The notes under the pieces: generated by a model
What the model was told of the DNA's origin: nothing
Database searches by the model: none
Seen by the model: the letters and a program-made list of their open reading frames with translations, nothing else
Shown: one piece after another, positions 42,915-51,664 of the stretch
Layout of the letters: the number at the start of each line of letters is the position of its first letter
Position numbering within the stretch: position 1 is the first letter of the stretch
From: Chitinilyticum litopenaei DSM 21440
GTDB taxonomy: Bacteria > Pseudomonadota > Gammaproteobacteria > Burkholderiales > Chitinibacteraceae
Assembly (NCBI RefSeq): GCF_000428145.1
Contig: NZ_ATZJ01000013.1
Span: 1 to 64,000 of the forward strand
Direction of reading: 5' to 3'
DNA length: 64,000 nt
Position numbers and translations under genes: made by a program

Positions 42915-43611
42915 CGCTGACCTCGGCCGAGAACACGTAACCGGCGCCGCGCACGGTCTTGATCAGCGCGGGCTGCTTGCCATCGTCATTCAGGCGCTGG
43001 CGCAGGCGGCTGACCTGCACGTCGAGCGAGCGGTCGAGCGGGCCGGCATCGCGCCCGCGCGTTTCTTCGGCCAGCTGGTTGCGGTCAAGAATTTCGCCCG
43101 GATGCTCAAGGAAGAATTTCAGCAGCTGGAAATCCAGCCCGGTCAGCTTCACCGATTCACCGGCCGGGTCGGTCAGGGTGCGCTCGACCACGTCGAGCTG
43201 AAAGCCGAGAAAACGGAAATAGCGCGGCGGCGCGGCGCTGTCGCCGCCGGTGCGGCGGTGGATGGCCTTGATGCGCGCCAGCAGTTCGCGCGGGTTGTAG
43301 GGCTTGGCGATGTAATCGTCGGCGCCCATTTCCAGCCCGACGATGCGGTCGGTCTCGTCCGAACTGGCGGTGAGCATGATGATGGGGACGCTGCTGCGCT
43401 TTCTGACCATCTGGCACAGCGCAAAGCCGTCGGTGTCGGGCAGCATCACATCGAGAATCACCAGCGAGAGTTCGTCGCGATAGCGTTCGAATTCGGCGGT
43501 GAAGCTTTCACCGTCGTGGGCGAGCCGCACCTCGTACTGGTTTTTCTCCAGATAGGTTTTCAGCAGGGCCCGGGTTTTCTGGTCGTCATCAACGATCAGG
43601 ATTTTGCGCAT
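42901..43611 (-). CDS. OmpR-family response regulator
   Basis: 236 residues. Receiver with IVDDDQKT and LVILDVMLPDTDG (phospho-acceptor), Lys in IAKPYNPREL, then an OmpR winged helix with NQLAEETRGRDAGPLDRSLDVQVSRLRQRL. GGAGGAGG precedes ATG 43611. The start overlaps the end of the sugar-binding protein gene by 23 bases, and the kinase gene overlaps its end. It resembles GltR-type regulators by context, but its targets are not visible here. Confidence 0.9.
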   Translation of the reverse strand: MRKILIVDDDQKTRALLKTYLEKNQYEVRLAHDGESFTAEFERYRDELSLVILDVMLPDTDGFALCQMVRKRSSVPIIMLTASSDETDRIVGLEMGADDYIAKPYNPRELLARIKAIHRRTGGDSAAPPRYFRFLGFQLDVVERTLTDPAGESVKLTGLDFQLLKFFLEHPGEILDRNQLAEETRGRDAGPLDRSLDVQVSRLRQRLNDDGKQPALIKTVRGAGYVFSAEVSVAHA

Positions 43612-44896
43612 GCTTGCCTCCTCCTTCAGTGCCCAGCGCGCGCGCCAGCGCGGCGAGCCGTCGCTGCACTTCGGCAGCGTTGACTTGGTCATCGATAAAA
43701 TAGCGGTGGATCTGCGCCACCACCGCGTCCTTGAAGGCCTCCTCGCTGGCCATGCGGTGCACGAGGCTGGGCGCCTGCATGCCGGGGCCGCGGGCAAAGG
43801 CCTGCCAGGATGCGCGCGCGCAGACATCCAGCGCGGCCGGATCCAGATCGCGCCGCACCGGCACCGAGCCTTTCAGGCGGTTATAGCCCAGCTGTACGGC
43901 CGGCTGCACCAGCAGGCGGGCCAGTTTCTCCTGAGCGGACTGCCGGCTGCCGTCACCGCGAAACATCACCAGTGTATCGATGCTGTACAGGTGGTAATCG
44001 TGCGTTCCCGGCACCGGCACGCAGCTGAAGCCCTCGCCGGTGACCAGGCCCAGGCTGTTGAGCTCGGCCTTGGCCCAGTCGCCCATGACCAGCATGCCGG
44101 CTTCGCGCCGCGCCACTTGCTGGGCCAGCTCGGGCCACGGCCGCTCCTGCGGGTTCATCCAGCGTTTGAGCTGGCGCAAGCGCAGCAAGGCCCTGGCCAT
44201 ACGCTCATCTGTATAGGCCCGTGGGCTGCGCTGCACAAAGGCTTCACGGTAATACTCCGGGCCGCCCTCACCCAGCACCAGGGTTTCAAAGAGGGTGGCC
44301 ACCTGCCAGGGCTCGCTGCTCTGGGCCAGCGGGACGATGCCGCGCGCCTGCAGCTGACGGGCCACCTGCTCGAATTCGCCCCAGTTGCGCGGCACTGGCA
44401 GCGCGAGTTCTTCAAACAGCCGCCGGTTGTAAAAAAGGGTATTGATGCGGTGGATGCCCAGCGGCACGCCCAGCGTATGCCGGCGATACTGCACCAGCCG
44501 CCAGGCTGTCGGAAACAGCTGTTCGCGCCAGGCTTCGCCGCGCGCTACGGTGTCGAGTTCCAGCAAGAGCCCGAGGCGTCCCCATTCATTGATGGCCGGG
44601 CCGATCAGCTGCGCCACCGCCGGCGGCTTGCCGGCCAGCGTGCGGCTTTTCAGCACCTTGACCGCGCCGGTGCCCGCCCCGCCGGGTATCGCGGCATCCT
44701 GCCACTCCAGGCCTTCGGCGGCCAGCTGCTGGGCGAGGTAATCGGCAGCGCGCCGCTCGCTGCCGGAAGTCCACCAGTGCAGCACGTCCAGCGTCTGGGC
44801 CAGTGCGGCTGTAGTCAGCAGGCAGGCTGATACGCAGAGCGCGCCTCCGCGCCGCCCCCATCGCCATCGCTTGCTGCATGCTGCCCTGTTGTGCAC
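43589..44896 (-). CDS. Periplasmic sugar-binding protein (ABC family 1 type), orphan
   Basis: 435 residues. A signal peptide (about 1-33, ends AALAQ) precedes a family 1 solute-binding fold: LDVLHWWTSGSERRAADYL, GVPLGIHRINTLFYN, MLVMGDWAKAELNSLG. Such proteins bind sugars or oligosaccharides. The start is a GTG at 44896 with GGAGGT five bases ahead; no in-frame ATG exists near it. No permease or ATPase gene is nearby. It is translationally overlapped with a two-component system, so it may serve as a periplasmic co-sensor rather than for transport. Confidence 0.88.
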   Translation of the reverse strand: MHNRAACSKRWRWGRRGGALCVSACLLTTAALAQTLDVLHWWTSGSERRAADYLAQQLAAEGLEWQDAAIPGGAGTGAVKVLKSRTLAGKPPAVAQLIGPAINEWGRLGLLLELDTVARGEAWREQLFPTAWRLVQYRRHTLGVPLGIHRINTLFYNRRLFEELALPVPRNWGEFEQVARQLQARGIVPLAQSSEPWQVATLFETLVLGEGGPEYYREAFVQRSPRAYTDERMARALLRLRQLKRWMNPQERPWPELAQQVARREAGMLVMGDWAKAELNSLGLVTGEGFSCVPVPGTHDYHLYSIDTLVMFRGDGSRQSAQEKLARLLVQPAVQLGYNRLKGSVPVRRDLDPAALDVCARASWQAFARGPGMQAPSLVHRMASEEAFKDAVVAQIHRYFIDDQVNAAEVQRRLAALARALGTEGGGKHAQNPDR

Positions 44897-45140
44897 CCAG
44901 ACCTCCCCACGGTAAGCGCAAGACTATAGCGTAAGCAATTCCTAGACAACGTAAAAAAACATCTGCTTATCTTGCAAATCGCCTGACAGACCATCCCCGG
45001 GCCGGCCGGGCAAGACCGCCGGCACGTGCACCACGTAACAAAACCTTGCGAAAGCTGGCGTCACGCAATTTTCACCATGAAAATCAAGGAGATGCACAGA
45101 AACCGCAGCAGAACGCCGCAGCTTGCCGCTCGTTCGCGAA

Positions 45141-45280
45141 GGCAGTAGGCTGCCAGCATGTAGTCGGGCAATCGGGTGATACACGGATGCACATCCGGCA
45201 TGACCTGCCGGCCCGACCGCATGCGTATCTCTACCCTCGATTCGATGTGTTGCGGCCGGAGCCTTCCGGCCGTTTTTTTT
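45141..45280 (+). ncRNA. Candidate small RNA with own terminator
   Basis: Successive stems are visible: GGCAG/CTGCC at 45141-45154; GTCGGGC (45163-45169) with GCCCGAC (45211-45217) enclosing CGGAT-GCAC-ATCCG (45184-45197); and an alternative, competing hairpin CCGGCA-TGACC-TGCCGG (45195-45211). A terminator follows at 45253-45280. I found no clear promoter, and the 5' end is unknown. The existence of an RNA is an inference. Confidence 0.35.
45253..45280 (+). terminator. Strong plus-strand terminator without an upstream gene
   Basis: CGGCCGGA, loop GCCT, TCCGGCCG, then eight T. The T-run exists only on the plus strand, so it does not serve the minus-strand gene that ends at 45296. Confidence 0.8.
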
Positions 45281-45295
45281 GCCGCCGCGGCCGGC

Positions 45296-48200
45296 TCAGT
45301 CTTCGAGCGGCAGGCGGGCCTGCTGCCGGACCAGCGCGACAAAATCGCGCTCGGGCAAGGGCCGGCTGAACAGATAGCCCTGAATCGAATCGGTATTGGC
45401 CTGGCGCAGGAAGGCCAGCTGCGCGCGGGTTTCCACCCCTTCGGCCAGCACGGCCATGCCCAGCGTTTTCCCCAGGCCGATGATGGCCAGCACGATGGCG
45501 GTATCGTTGGGGTCGTCGGACAGGTCGCGCACGAAGCTCTGATCCACCTTGAGCTTGTCGAAGGCAAAGCGCTTGAGATAGGAAAGACTGGAGTAGCCGG
45601 TGCCAAAATCATCGATGGACAGCTTCACGCCCAGCGCATTGAAGGCATCCAGTGTCGCGGCTACCTGCTCGACGTCCTGCATCACCACCGACTCGGTCAC
45701 TTCCAGTTCCAGCTGCTGCGCCGGCAGGCCGGTGCTCTCCAGGCAATCCTTGACCTGCTGGACGAGATTGGGCTGGCCGAACTGCACCGGCGACAGATTC
45801 ACCGCCACGGTGAGCGCCGGCATGCCCTGCTCGCGCCAGGCGGCCGCCAGCTCGCAGGCGCGGCGCAGCACCCAGCTGCCCAGCGGCACGATCAGCCGGC
45901 TTTCCTCGGCGACCGGAATGAACTTGCCCGGCGGGATCATGCCCTGCTCGGGGTGATTCCAGCGGATCAGCGCTTCGGCGCCGACAATCGCGCCGTCAGT
46001 CAGGCTGACCTGGGGCTGGAAGTACAGCTCGAATTCGCCATGCTCAAGCCCCCTGCGCATGCTGCTCTCCAGCACCAGGCGCTCGGAGGCGCGTGCATTC
46101 ATGTCGGCGGTGAAAAACTGGTAGTTGCCGCGCCCGTTGGCCTTGGCCTGGTACATCGCGACATCGGCATTGCGGATCAGCTCGTCCGGGTCAGCACCGT
46201 CGTCGGGGAAAATGCTGATGCCGATGGAGGTCGACGAGGCAAAGCCGCCGGCCTCCAGCTCGAAGGGTTCGGCAAACGATGCCAGGATGCGGTCGGCGAT
46301 GGTGCCGGCCGCCAGCGGGCCGCTGATGTCGTTGAGGACGACCACGAATTCGTCGCCGCCCTGGCGCGCCAGGATGTCGGTCTTGCCCACCACCGAGCGC
46401 AGGCGCTGCGCCACCTGCGAGAGCACCATGTCGCCGGCGGTATGGCCCAGCGAATCGTTGATGGTCTTGAAGCGGTCCAGATCCAGAAAGAGTACGGCCA
46501 GCTGGCGGCCAAAGCGCTCGGCCGCAGCCAGCGCCAGGCGCAACTCGTCGCGCAGCAGGTTGCGGTTGGCAAGGCCCGTCACCGCGTCGAAATTGGCCAG
46601 CTCGACAATGCGATCCTGCGCTTCCTTGCGCTCGGTGATGTCGGTCATCGTGCCGATCAGCCGCGTCGGCTTGCCGCGATAATCGAACTCGACAAAACGC
46701 CCGCGCGAGAGAAACCAGCGGAACTCGCCATTTTTCAGGCGGCGGCGATACTCGACGGCAAACTGGGTGGAATTGCCGACGAAATAATCGCGCAGCGCGG
46801 AAATCGTCTGCTCGCGATCCTGCGGGTGGACCTGATCTTTCCACTTGTCGAAGGTCTCGCCCAGCTCGCCGGGTTCGTAACCCAGCAGGCGGTCGTACTC
46901 GGGGCTGGTCACCGCATTGCGGCGGCCTTCCAGCGGCATGTCGAAGAGGCCGGTGTTCGAGGCCTCGAGCGCCAGACGCAGTTGCTGCTCGCTCTTGACC
47001 ACCGCCTGCTCGGCCAGCCGGCGCTCGGAAATGTCGCGCACCACTGCGCAGTTGTATTCCTCGCCCTTGAACTGCACGTAATTCGAATAGGCCTCCACCG
47101 GAAATACCTCGCCAGCGCGCGTGCACAGCTCCAGCTCGTCGAACAGGTGCTTCTTGCCGCGCAAGCCCTGCCAGAAGCGCGGCCAGGCATCGGGGTGGAA
47201 ATCCGGATTGATGTCCTTGAAACGCATGTTGAGCAGTTCCTGCTCGCTGTAGCCGAGCCGGCTGCAGGCCGTGGCATTCACATAGCGGATATGCCCCTGC
47301 GGGTCGAGCCAGATCGCCATGTCGGCGCCACGCTCGACGGCGACCTTGGTCAGGTAGAGATCGGCCTCGGTGCGCTCCATGCGCCGCAGCTGCGTCAGCA
47401 GATAAAGCAGCAGCGCCAGCGAGCCGGCGCACAACAGCACGGCGACGCCGGCATTCACCGCGATTTCCTGATACCAGGACTGCAGAGCTGCGTCGGTGTT
47501 CTGCGTCAGCAGCACGCCGACCGGCCAGCCATCGATGCGGCGCCAGGCCAGCAGACGATTCACCTCGTCGATGCGGCTGGTTTCGTAATCGATGCCGGAA
47601 TTGCGTTCGCGGAAAGGGCCGGAGAAAAAACCCATATGGGCAATGCTGCGCCCGATGTCGGCATCCAGCGGCGGGTAGCGCAACAGCGTCACGCCATCCT
47701 CGCGGAACAGGCGGGCAATCACGGGACGGTCGGCCACCAGGCTGGCCAGATAATCCTGCAGCGGCTGGGCATTGACGCCGGCCACCAGCACGCCGACAAA
47801 CTCGCCCTGGCGATTCAGCAGCGGCACGCCCAGCTGGATGCCGTCGCGCATATTGGCCGGGTCGGGCATGAACTCGCCCAGTACGAAGGGGCGTTCGGGG
47901 CGTGCGCGTGCGGCACGGAAATACGGATACTGGCTGAGGTTATAGGCCGGAATCGGATACTGCCCGCTGCTGGCGAGCAGATTGCCCTCGATGTCGACAA
48001 CCGCCAGCGAATTCAGCGCCGGCAGCGTATTGAGCCGGGAATTGAGGTAGGCATGCAGACAGGCCTGATCGGCGTTTTCACGGCACAGGCGAAACACGTC
48101 GTCGCTGCGCATGGCCTGCAGGCCATGCAGGCTGAACTCCAGCGTGCGCGCCACATGTTCCTGCACGGTCAGGCTGAGGATATCGAGCTGGGCTTCGGTG

Positions 48201-48340
48201 GAGGCCAGCGTATCGCGATAATCGCGCAGGCTCGACCAGGTCACGACCGACAGCGCGGCCAGCAGCACGGCGATGGACAGCCCGGCCAGCAGGCGGCGCA
48301 TGCGCGAAAACGAGCGCGCATGTTCTTCGCTGTTCTGCAT
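45296..48340 (-). CDS. Membrane-bound PAS-GGDEF-EAL protein
   Basis: 1014 residues from ATG 48340 (a TTG at 48358 is also possible). Two membrane helices (about 20-40 and 290-310) flank a periplasmic Cache-type sensor. Two PAS regions follow, then GGDEF with RQGGDEFVVVL, and EAL with GAEALIRWNH and DDFGTGYSSLSYLKRF. Both catalytic motifs are intact. It senses an unknown periplasmic signal to change c-di-GMP. It is a single-gene unit between the sugar-binding sensory unit and the LysE exporter. Confidence 0.93.
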   Translation of the reverse strand: MQNSEEHARSFSRMRRLLAGLSIAVLLAALSVVTWSSLRDYRDTLASTEAQLDILSLTVQEHVARTLEFSLHGLQAMRSDDVFRLCRENADQACLHAYLNSRLNTLPALNSLAVVDIEGNLLASSGQYPIPAYNLSQYPYFRAARARPERPFVLGEFMPDPANMRDGIQLGVPLLNRQGEFVGVLVAGVNAQPLQDYLASLVADRPVIARLFREDGVTLLRYPPLDADIGRSIAHMGFFSGPFRERNSGIDYETSRIDEVNRLLAWRRIDGWPVGVLLTQNTDAALQSWYQEIAVNAGVAVLLCAGSLALLLYLLTQLRRMERTEADLYLTKVAVERGADMAIWLDPQGHIRYVNATACSRLGYSEQELLNMRFKDINPDFHPDAWPRFWQGLRGKKHLFDELELCTRAGEVFPVEAYSNYVQFKGEEYNCAVVRDISERRLAEQAVVKSEQQLRLALEASNTGLFDMPLEGRRNAVTSPEYDRLLGYEPGELGETFDKWKDQVHPQDREQTISALRDYFVGNSTQFAVEYRRRLKNGEFRWFLSRGRFVEFDYRGKPTRLIGTMTDITERKEAQDRIVELANFDAVTGLANRNLLRDELRLALAAAERFGRQLAVLFLDLDRFKTINDSLGHTAGDMVLSQVAQRLRSVVGKTDILARQGGDEFVVVLNDISGPLAAGTIADRILASFAEPFELEAGGFASSTSIGISIFPDDGADPDELIRNADVAMYQAKANGRGNYQFFTADMNARASERLVLESSMRRGLEHGEFELYFQPQVSLTDGAIVGAEALIRWNHPEQGMIPPGKFIPVAEESRLIVPLGSWVLRRACELAAAWREQGMPALTVAVNLSPVQFGQPNLVQQVKDCLESTGLPAQQLELEVTESVVMQDVEQVAATLDAFNALGVKLSIDDFGTGYSSLSYLKRFAFDKLKVDQSFVRDLSDDPNDTAIVLAIIGLGKTLGMAVLAEGVETRAQLAFLRQANTDSIQGYLFSRPLPERDFVALVRQQARLPLED

Positions 48341-48603
48341 GGAAGGTGTTCGCGTCAAGATGCATTCCCTGGATTTATTGTGCGCGGGGTCGGGTTCTGT
48401 TGATCCACACGCCGCTTTATGGACTCTCCATGTTCAGAAATTGCAGCGGGCAATGCAAGCGGAAACTGGCAGGACGCCGCAATAAGCCGCAGAAAGCGGC
48501 GCCGAGTCGGGCTGGCAACTGCGGCCTGAGACGGCAATGAATGCTACCTGACAGCGTGGCGAATTCTGGCGCATACTGGACGACCGTTTTCCGGAATACG
48601 CCG

Positions 48604-49218
48604 ATGACCCTGGAACTCTTCCTGGCCTATCTGGCCACCACACTGTTCATTTCCGCCACACCCGGCCCGAACATGCTGCTGATGCTCAGCCATGGCGCGC
48701 GCTATGGCTGGCGCGCGACGCTGGCGACGATGGCCGGCGCGCTGTCCGGCCTGGCCCTGCTGATCGGTCTGTCCGCGCTGGGGCTGGCAACGATTCTGGC
48801 GACCTCGGCCGAGCTGTTTGTCGCGCTCAAGCTGATCGGCGCCGCCTATCTGGTTTACCTGGGCTGGCAATGCTGGAAGGCCGGCGTCGAGCTGAAGCTG
48901 CCGGCGGCGCTGGGCGAAACGGCGCTGGCGCGCTATCGCACCGGGCTGGCGGTGGCGCTGTCCAACCCCAAGGCCATCCTGTTCGCCGGCGCCTTCCTGC
49001 CGCAATTCATCAACCCGCAGCTGCCGCAGGGGCCACAATGGACGGTGGTGCTGCTGACTTTCTTCATCGTCGAATCGAGCTGGCAGCTGGCCTACGCCAT
49101 TGGCGGCGTCGGCCTGGCGCGCTGGCTCAGCAAGCCGGCGCGGGTGCGCTTTTTCAACCGCGGCTGTGGCGTGGCGTTCTGGGCGGTGGGCGGCATGCTG
49201 GCGCTCGCCAGGAAATAA
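48604..49218 (+). CDS. LysE/RhtB family amino-acid exporter
   Basis: 204 residues with about six membrane helices. It begins ATTLFISATPGPNMLLMLSHG, and the TPGPNM motif is diagnostic of LysE/RhtB. The segment LSNPKAILFAGAFLPQF near residue 120 is also typical. The family exports lysine, homoserine, threonine or similar amino acids. GGAA lies before ATG 48604. It is a single gene; a repeat unit follows its stop, between it and panC. Confidence 0.92.
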   Translation: MTLELFLAYLATTLFISATPGPNMLLMLSHGARYGWRATLATMAGALSGLALLIGLSALGLATILATSAELFVALKLIGAAYLVYLGWQCWKAGVELKLPAALGETALARYRTGLAVALSNPKAILFAGAFLPQFINPQLPQGPQWTVVLLTFFIVESSWQLAYAIGGVGLARWLSKPARVRFFNRGCGVAFWAVGGMLALARK

Positions 49219-49222
49219 GGGT

Positions 49223-49282
49223 AAACACCACCACGTATTGACCTGCAGCCCTTCAATCAAAAAGGCCACAGGCCAATACCCA
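49223..49282 (+). repeat. 60-bp ATACCC repeat unit (copy b)
   Basis: ATACCCA at 49276-49282, and AAACACC at 49223 in place of the first heptamer. GTATTGACCTGCAGCC, 13-base loop, GGCCACAGGCCAATAC forms an imperfect 16-bp hairpin like copy a. It lies between the stops of LysE and panC. Confidence 0.8.
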
Positions 49283-50122
49283 TCAAACAACAAAATCCAG
49301 ATTGTCGATCAGCCGCGTCTTGCCCAGCCGCGCGGCGACAAGGATCACCAGCTCGTGATCGGTGTGCGTGGCGGGTTTCAGCGTCCTGCTGTTGCGCACC
49401 TCGATGTAATCGACCTCGCCCCAGCCGCGCGCCTTCAGGTCGGCAATCGCTGCGTCGGCCAGCTGCGCATAGTCGCGCTCGCCGCCTGCGATGGCCGCTT
49501 TCATGCGCGCCAGGTGGTAATGGATGCGCGGCGCCTCGGCGCGCTCGGCCTCACTCAGATAACCGTTGCGACTCGACAGCGCCAGCCCGTCGGCGGCGCG
49601 GCCGGTATCCACCGGCACGATACGCACCGGCATGTTGAGATCCTCGACCATGCTCTGGATGACGAAGAGCTGCTGGAAATCCTTCTTGCCGAAGCAGGCG
49701 ACATCCGGCTGCACGATGTTGAAGAGCTTGGTGACAACGGTGGCCACGCCGCGGAAATGCCCGGGACGAAAGGCGCCGCACAGCTCGTCCTGGATTGCCG
49801 GCGGCTCGACCTTGTATTGCTGGATCACGTGCGGATACAGCTCCTTTTCGTCCGGCGCGAAGATCACTGCGTTATCACAGTGCGTCGCCACCAGCGCGGC
49901 GTCCTGCTGCAGCGTGCGCGGATAGCGGTCGAAATCCTCGCCCTGGCCGAACTGCAGGCGGTTGACAAAAATGCTGACAACCACCGCGTCCGCATGTTTT
50001 TTCGCCTCGTCTACCAGCGCCATATGGCCGGCGTGCAGATTGCCCATGGTCGGCACAAAGGCCACGCGGGATTGCTGTTGGCGCCAGGCGCGCAGCTCGG
50101 CGATGGTATGGATGATTTGCAT
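49283..50122 (-). CDS. panC: Pantothenate synthetase (PanC)
   Basis: 279 residues. PanC joins pantoate and beta-alanine with ATP. The nucleotidyl-transferase motif is present as FVPTMGNLHAGHMALV, with SIFVNRLQFGQGEDFDRYPRT, FGKKDFQQLFVIQ and LSSRNGYLSEAER. ATG 50122 was chosen from the family N-terminus MQIIHTIAELR; a GTG at 50134, right after the upstream stop, is an alternative. It is the last gene of panB-transglutaminase-panC. Confidence 0.96.
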   Translation of the reverse strand: MQIIHTIAELRAWRQQQSRVAFVPTMGNLHAGHMALVDEAKKHADAVVVSIFVNRLQFGQGEDFDRYPRTLQQDAALVATHCDNAVIFAPDEKELYPHVIQQYKVEPPAIQDELCGAFRPGHFRGVATVVTKLFNIVQPDVACFGKKDFQQLFVIQSMVEDLNMPVRIVPVDTGRAADGLALSSRNGYLSEAERAEAPRIHYHLARMKAAIAGGERDYAQLADAAIADLKARGWGEVDYIEVRNSRTLKPATHTDHELVILVAARLGKTRLIDNLDFVV

Positions 50123-50134
50123 GGTGGAGATCAC

Positions 50135-50761
50135 TCAGAGTTCGGTAGACAGGGTCAGTCCCTGCGGGACCAGATCAATCGGGTACTGGCGAAAGGTACT
50201 GGCCGCCGGCAGCGCGCGCAGCGCGGCGAGCAGTTCGGCGGGCGGCTCGACCCACAGGCCGGGATACGTGCATTCGCCGGGGTGCTCGACCGGATAGGCC
50301 AGATGCTCGTGGCCGGGGGTGAATTCGCAGTGAATGCCCGGCTTGCTGTTGCCGCGTGCATCGCAGCGATACCAGCCAAATCCGTCCAGCCACACGGCGG
50401 CAAAGCCGTGCACACAGTACGGCGGCCTCGGGCCATCGAGCGTCAGGCGCTGATAGCCCAGCGCCGCCGGCAGGCCGTTGGCGCGCCACAGCGCGACGAG
50501 CAGATGGCTCTTGGCATAGCAGAAACCGGTGCCCGCCCGCAGCGTTTCCGAGGCGCTGACCGGCACCTCGTCGCGCTGGAAGTCGAGGCAATGCTCGATG
50601 GAATCGCGCACCCATTCGAAACAGCGGCGGGCTGTCGCGCCGGCATCGTCAGCTCGCAATTCCTGCGCCAGCCCGGCAATCCTCCAATGGTCACAGTCGA
50701 TGACCTCGCTCGCGGCCAGGCATTCGGCCGGATCGGGGCAAGCCATCGAAAGCGCTTCCAT
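50135..50761 (-). CDS. Transglutaminase-like (papain-fold) protein between panB and panC
   Basis: 208 residues, cytoplasmic. The triad of transglutaminase-core proteins is visible: Cys in GTGFCYAKSHLL, His in YCVHGFAAVW and Asp in YRCDARGN. The ATG overlaps the panB stop (TGATG), and panC starts right after its stop, so it is embedded in the pan operon. Members act as proteases, amidases or cross-linkers; the substrate is unknown. A link to pantothenate or CoA metabolism is suggested only by position. Confidence 0.82.
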   Translation of the reverse strand: MEALSMACPDPAECLAASEVIDCDHWRIAGLAQELRADDAGATARRCFEWVRDSIEHCLDFQRDEVPVSASETLRAGTGFCYAKSHLLVALWRANGLPAALGYQRLTLDGPRPPYCVHGFAAVWLDGFGWYRCDARGNSKPGIHCEFTPGHEHLAYPVEHPGECTYPGLWVEPPAELLAALRALPAASTFRQYPIDLVPQGLTLSTEL

Positions 50762-51549
50762 CAAAAGCTGTGCTCTTCGGCCGGGAAGGCCATGGACTTC
50801 ACCGCCTGGACATAGTTTTCCACCGCGCCCTGGATGCTGGCGGCGCCCATCATGAAGTTCTTCACAAAGCGCGCTTTCTTGCCCGGATACACGCCCAGCA
50901 TGTCGTGCAGCACCAGTACCTGACCATCGGTATGCACGCCGGCGCCAATGCCGATGGTCGGCACACCCACCGCTTCGGTGACCGCGCGGCCCACGCTGGC
51001 CGGCACCATTTCCATCAGGATCATGCCGGCGCCAGCGGCTTCCAGCGCCTTCGCGTCAGCGATCAGCTCGGCACCGCCGTCGTCCTTGCCCTGCACCTTG
51101 TAGCCGCCATAGGCATGCACCGACTGCGGTTGCAGGCCGATATGCGCACAGACAGGTATACCCCTGGAAGCCAAGAAATCCACAGTCTCCAGCATGATAC
51201 CCCCACCCTCGATTTTGACCATCTCGGCCCCGGCGGCCATCAGCTCGGCCGCATTGGCAAAGGTCGCCTGCGGGCTGACCTGCGAAGTGCCAAAACTCAT
51301 GTCGGTCAGCACCAGCGCCTTGCTGTTGCCGCGCGCCACGCAGGCAGTGTGATAGACCATGTCGCGCTGCGTGACCGGCAAGGTAGAGCCGTGCCCCTGG
51401 ATCACATTGCCCAGCGAGTCGCCAACCAGCAGGATATCGACACCGCAGCCATCAAGCAGCGCGGCAAAGCTGGCGTCGTAACAGGTGAGCATGGCGATTT
51501 TCTGGCCGTCCTGCTTCATCTTGGCCAGCGAGGTGAGCGTGGTTTTCAT
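50761..51549 (-). CDS. panB: 3-methyl-2-oxobutanoate hydroxymethyltransferase (PanB)
   Basis: 262 residues, standard length. PanB makes ketopantoate from 2-oxoisovalerate and methylene-tetrahydrofolate. It shows MLTCYDASFAALLDGCGVD, LLVGDSLGNVIQGH, KIEGG and GGYKVQGK, all family motifs around the metal and substrate site. The ribosome site is weak. First gene of the panB-transglutaminase-panC unit; folK lies 115 bases upstream in the same direction. Confidence 0.96.
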   Translation of the reverse strand: MKTTLTSLAKMKQDGQKIAMLTCYDASFAALLDGCGVDILLVGDSLGNVIQGHGSTLPVTQRDMVYHTACVARGNSKALVLTDMSFGTSQVSPQATFANAAELMAAGAEMVKIEGGGIMLETVDFLASRGIPVCAHIGLQPQSVHAYGGYKVQGKDDGGAELIADAKALEAAGAGMILMEMVPASVGRAVTEAVGVPTIGIGAGVHTDGQVLVLHDMLGVYPGKKARFVKNFMMGAASIQGAVENYVQAVKSMAFPAEEHSF

Positions 51550-51664
51550 GGGTGATGGTCCATTTTTGCGGAGGTGGCGGCCGGCTTGTGGCCGGCGATA
51601 CCGGAGTTCGTCAATGGTGCAGCGCCGGATGCTGCGCTGCGCAAGGCATGCAGTGTACCCAGCC

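Larger units (their letters stand above)
44897..45295. other. Gene-free region containing a structured candidate RNA
   Basis: No convincing gene. The right part (45141-45280) is rich in inverted repeats and ends in a strong plus-strand terminator although no plus-strand gene precedes it. A 23-codon frame from ATG 45078 lacks a spaced ribosome site. Confidence 0.5.

Noticed and set aside
45078..45149. Short open frame of 23 codons (MKIKEMHRNRS...)
   Set aside because: No spaced ribosome site, no recognisable product, and it lies in the structured candidate RNA region.
44897..45295. c-di-GMP riboswitch for the neighbouring GGDEF-EAL gene
   Set aside because: That gene is on the opposite strand with its start at 48340, and I could not match the riboswitch consensus.
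45176..48403. Open frame of 1075 codons antisense to the GGDEF-EAL gene
   Set aside because: Same reason; the sense strand has intact GGDEF and EAL motifs.
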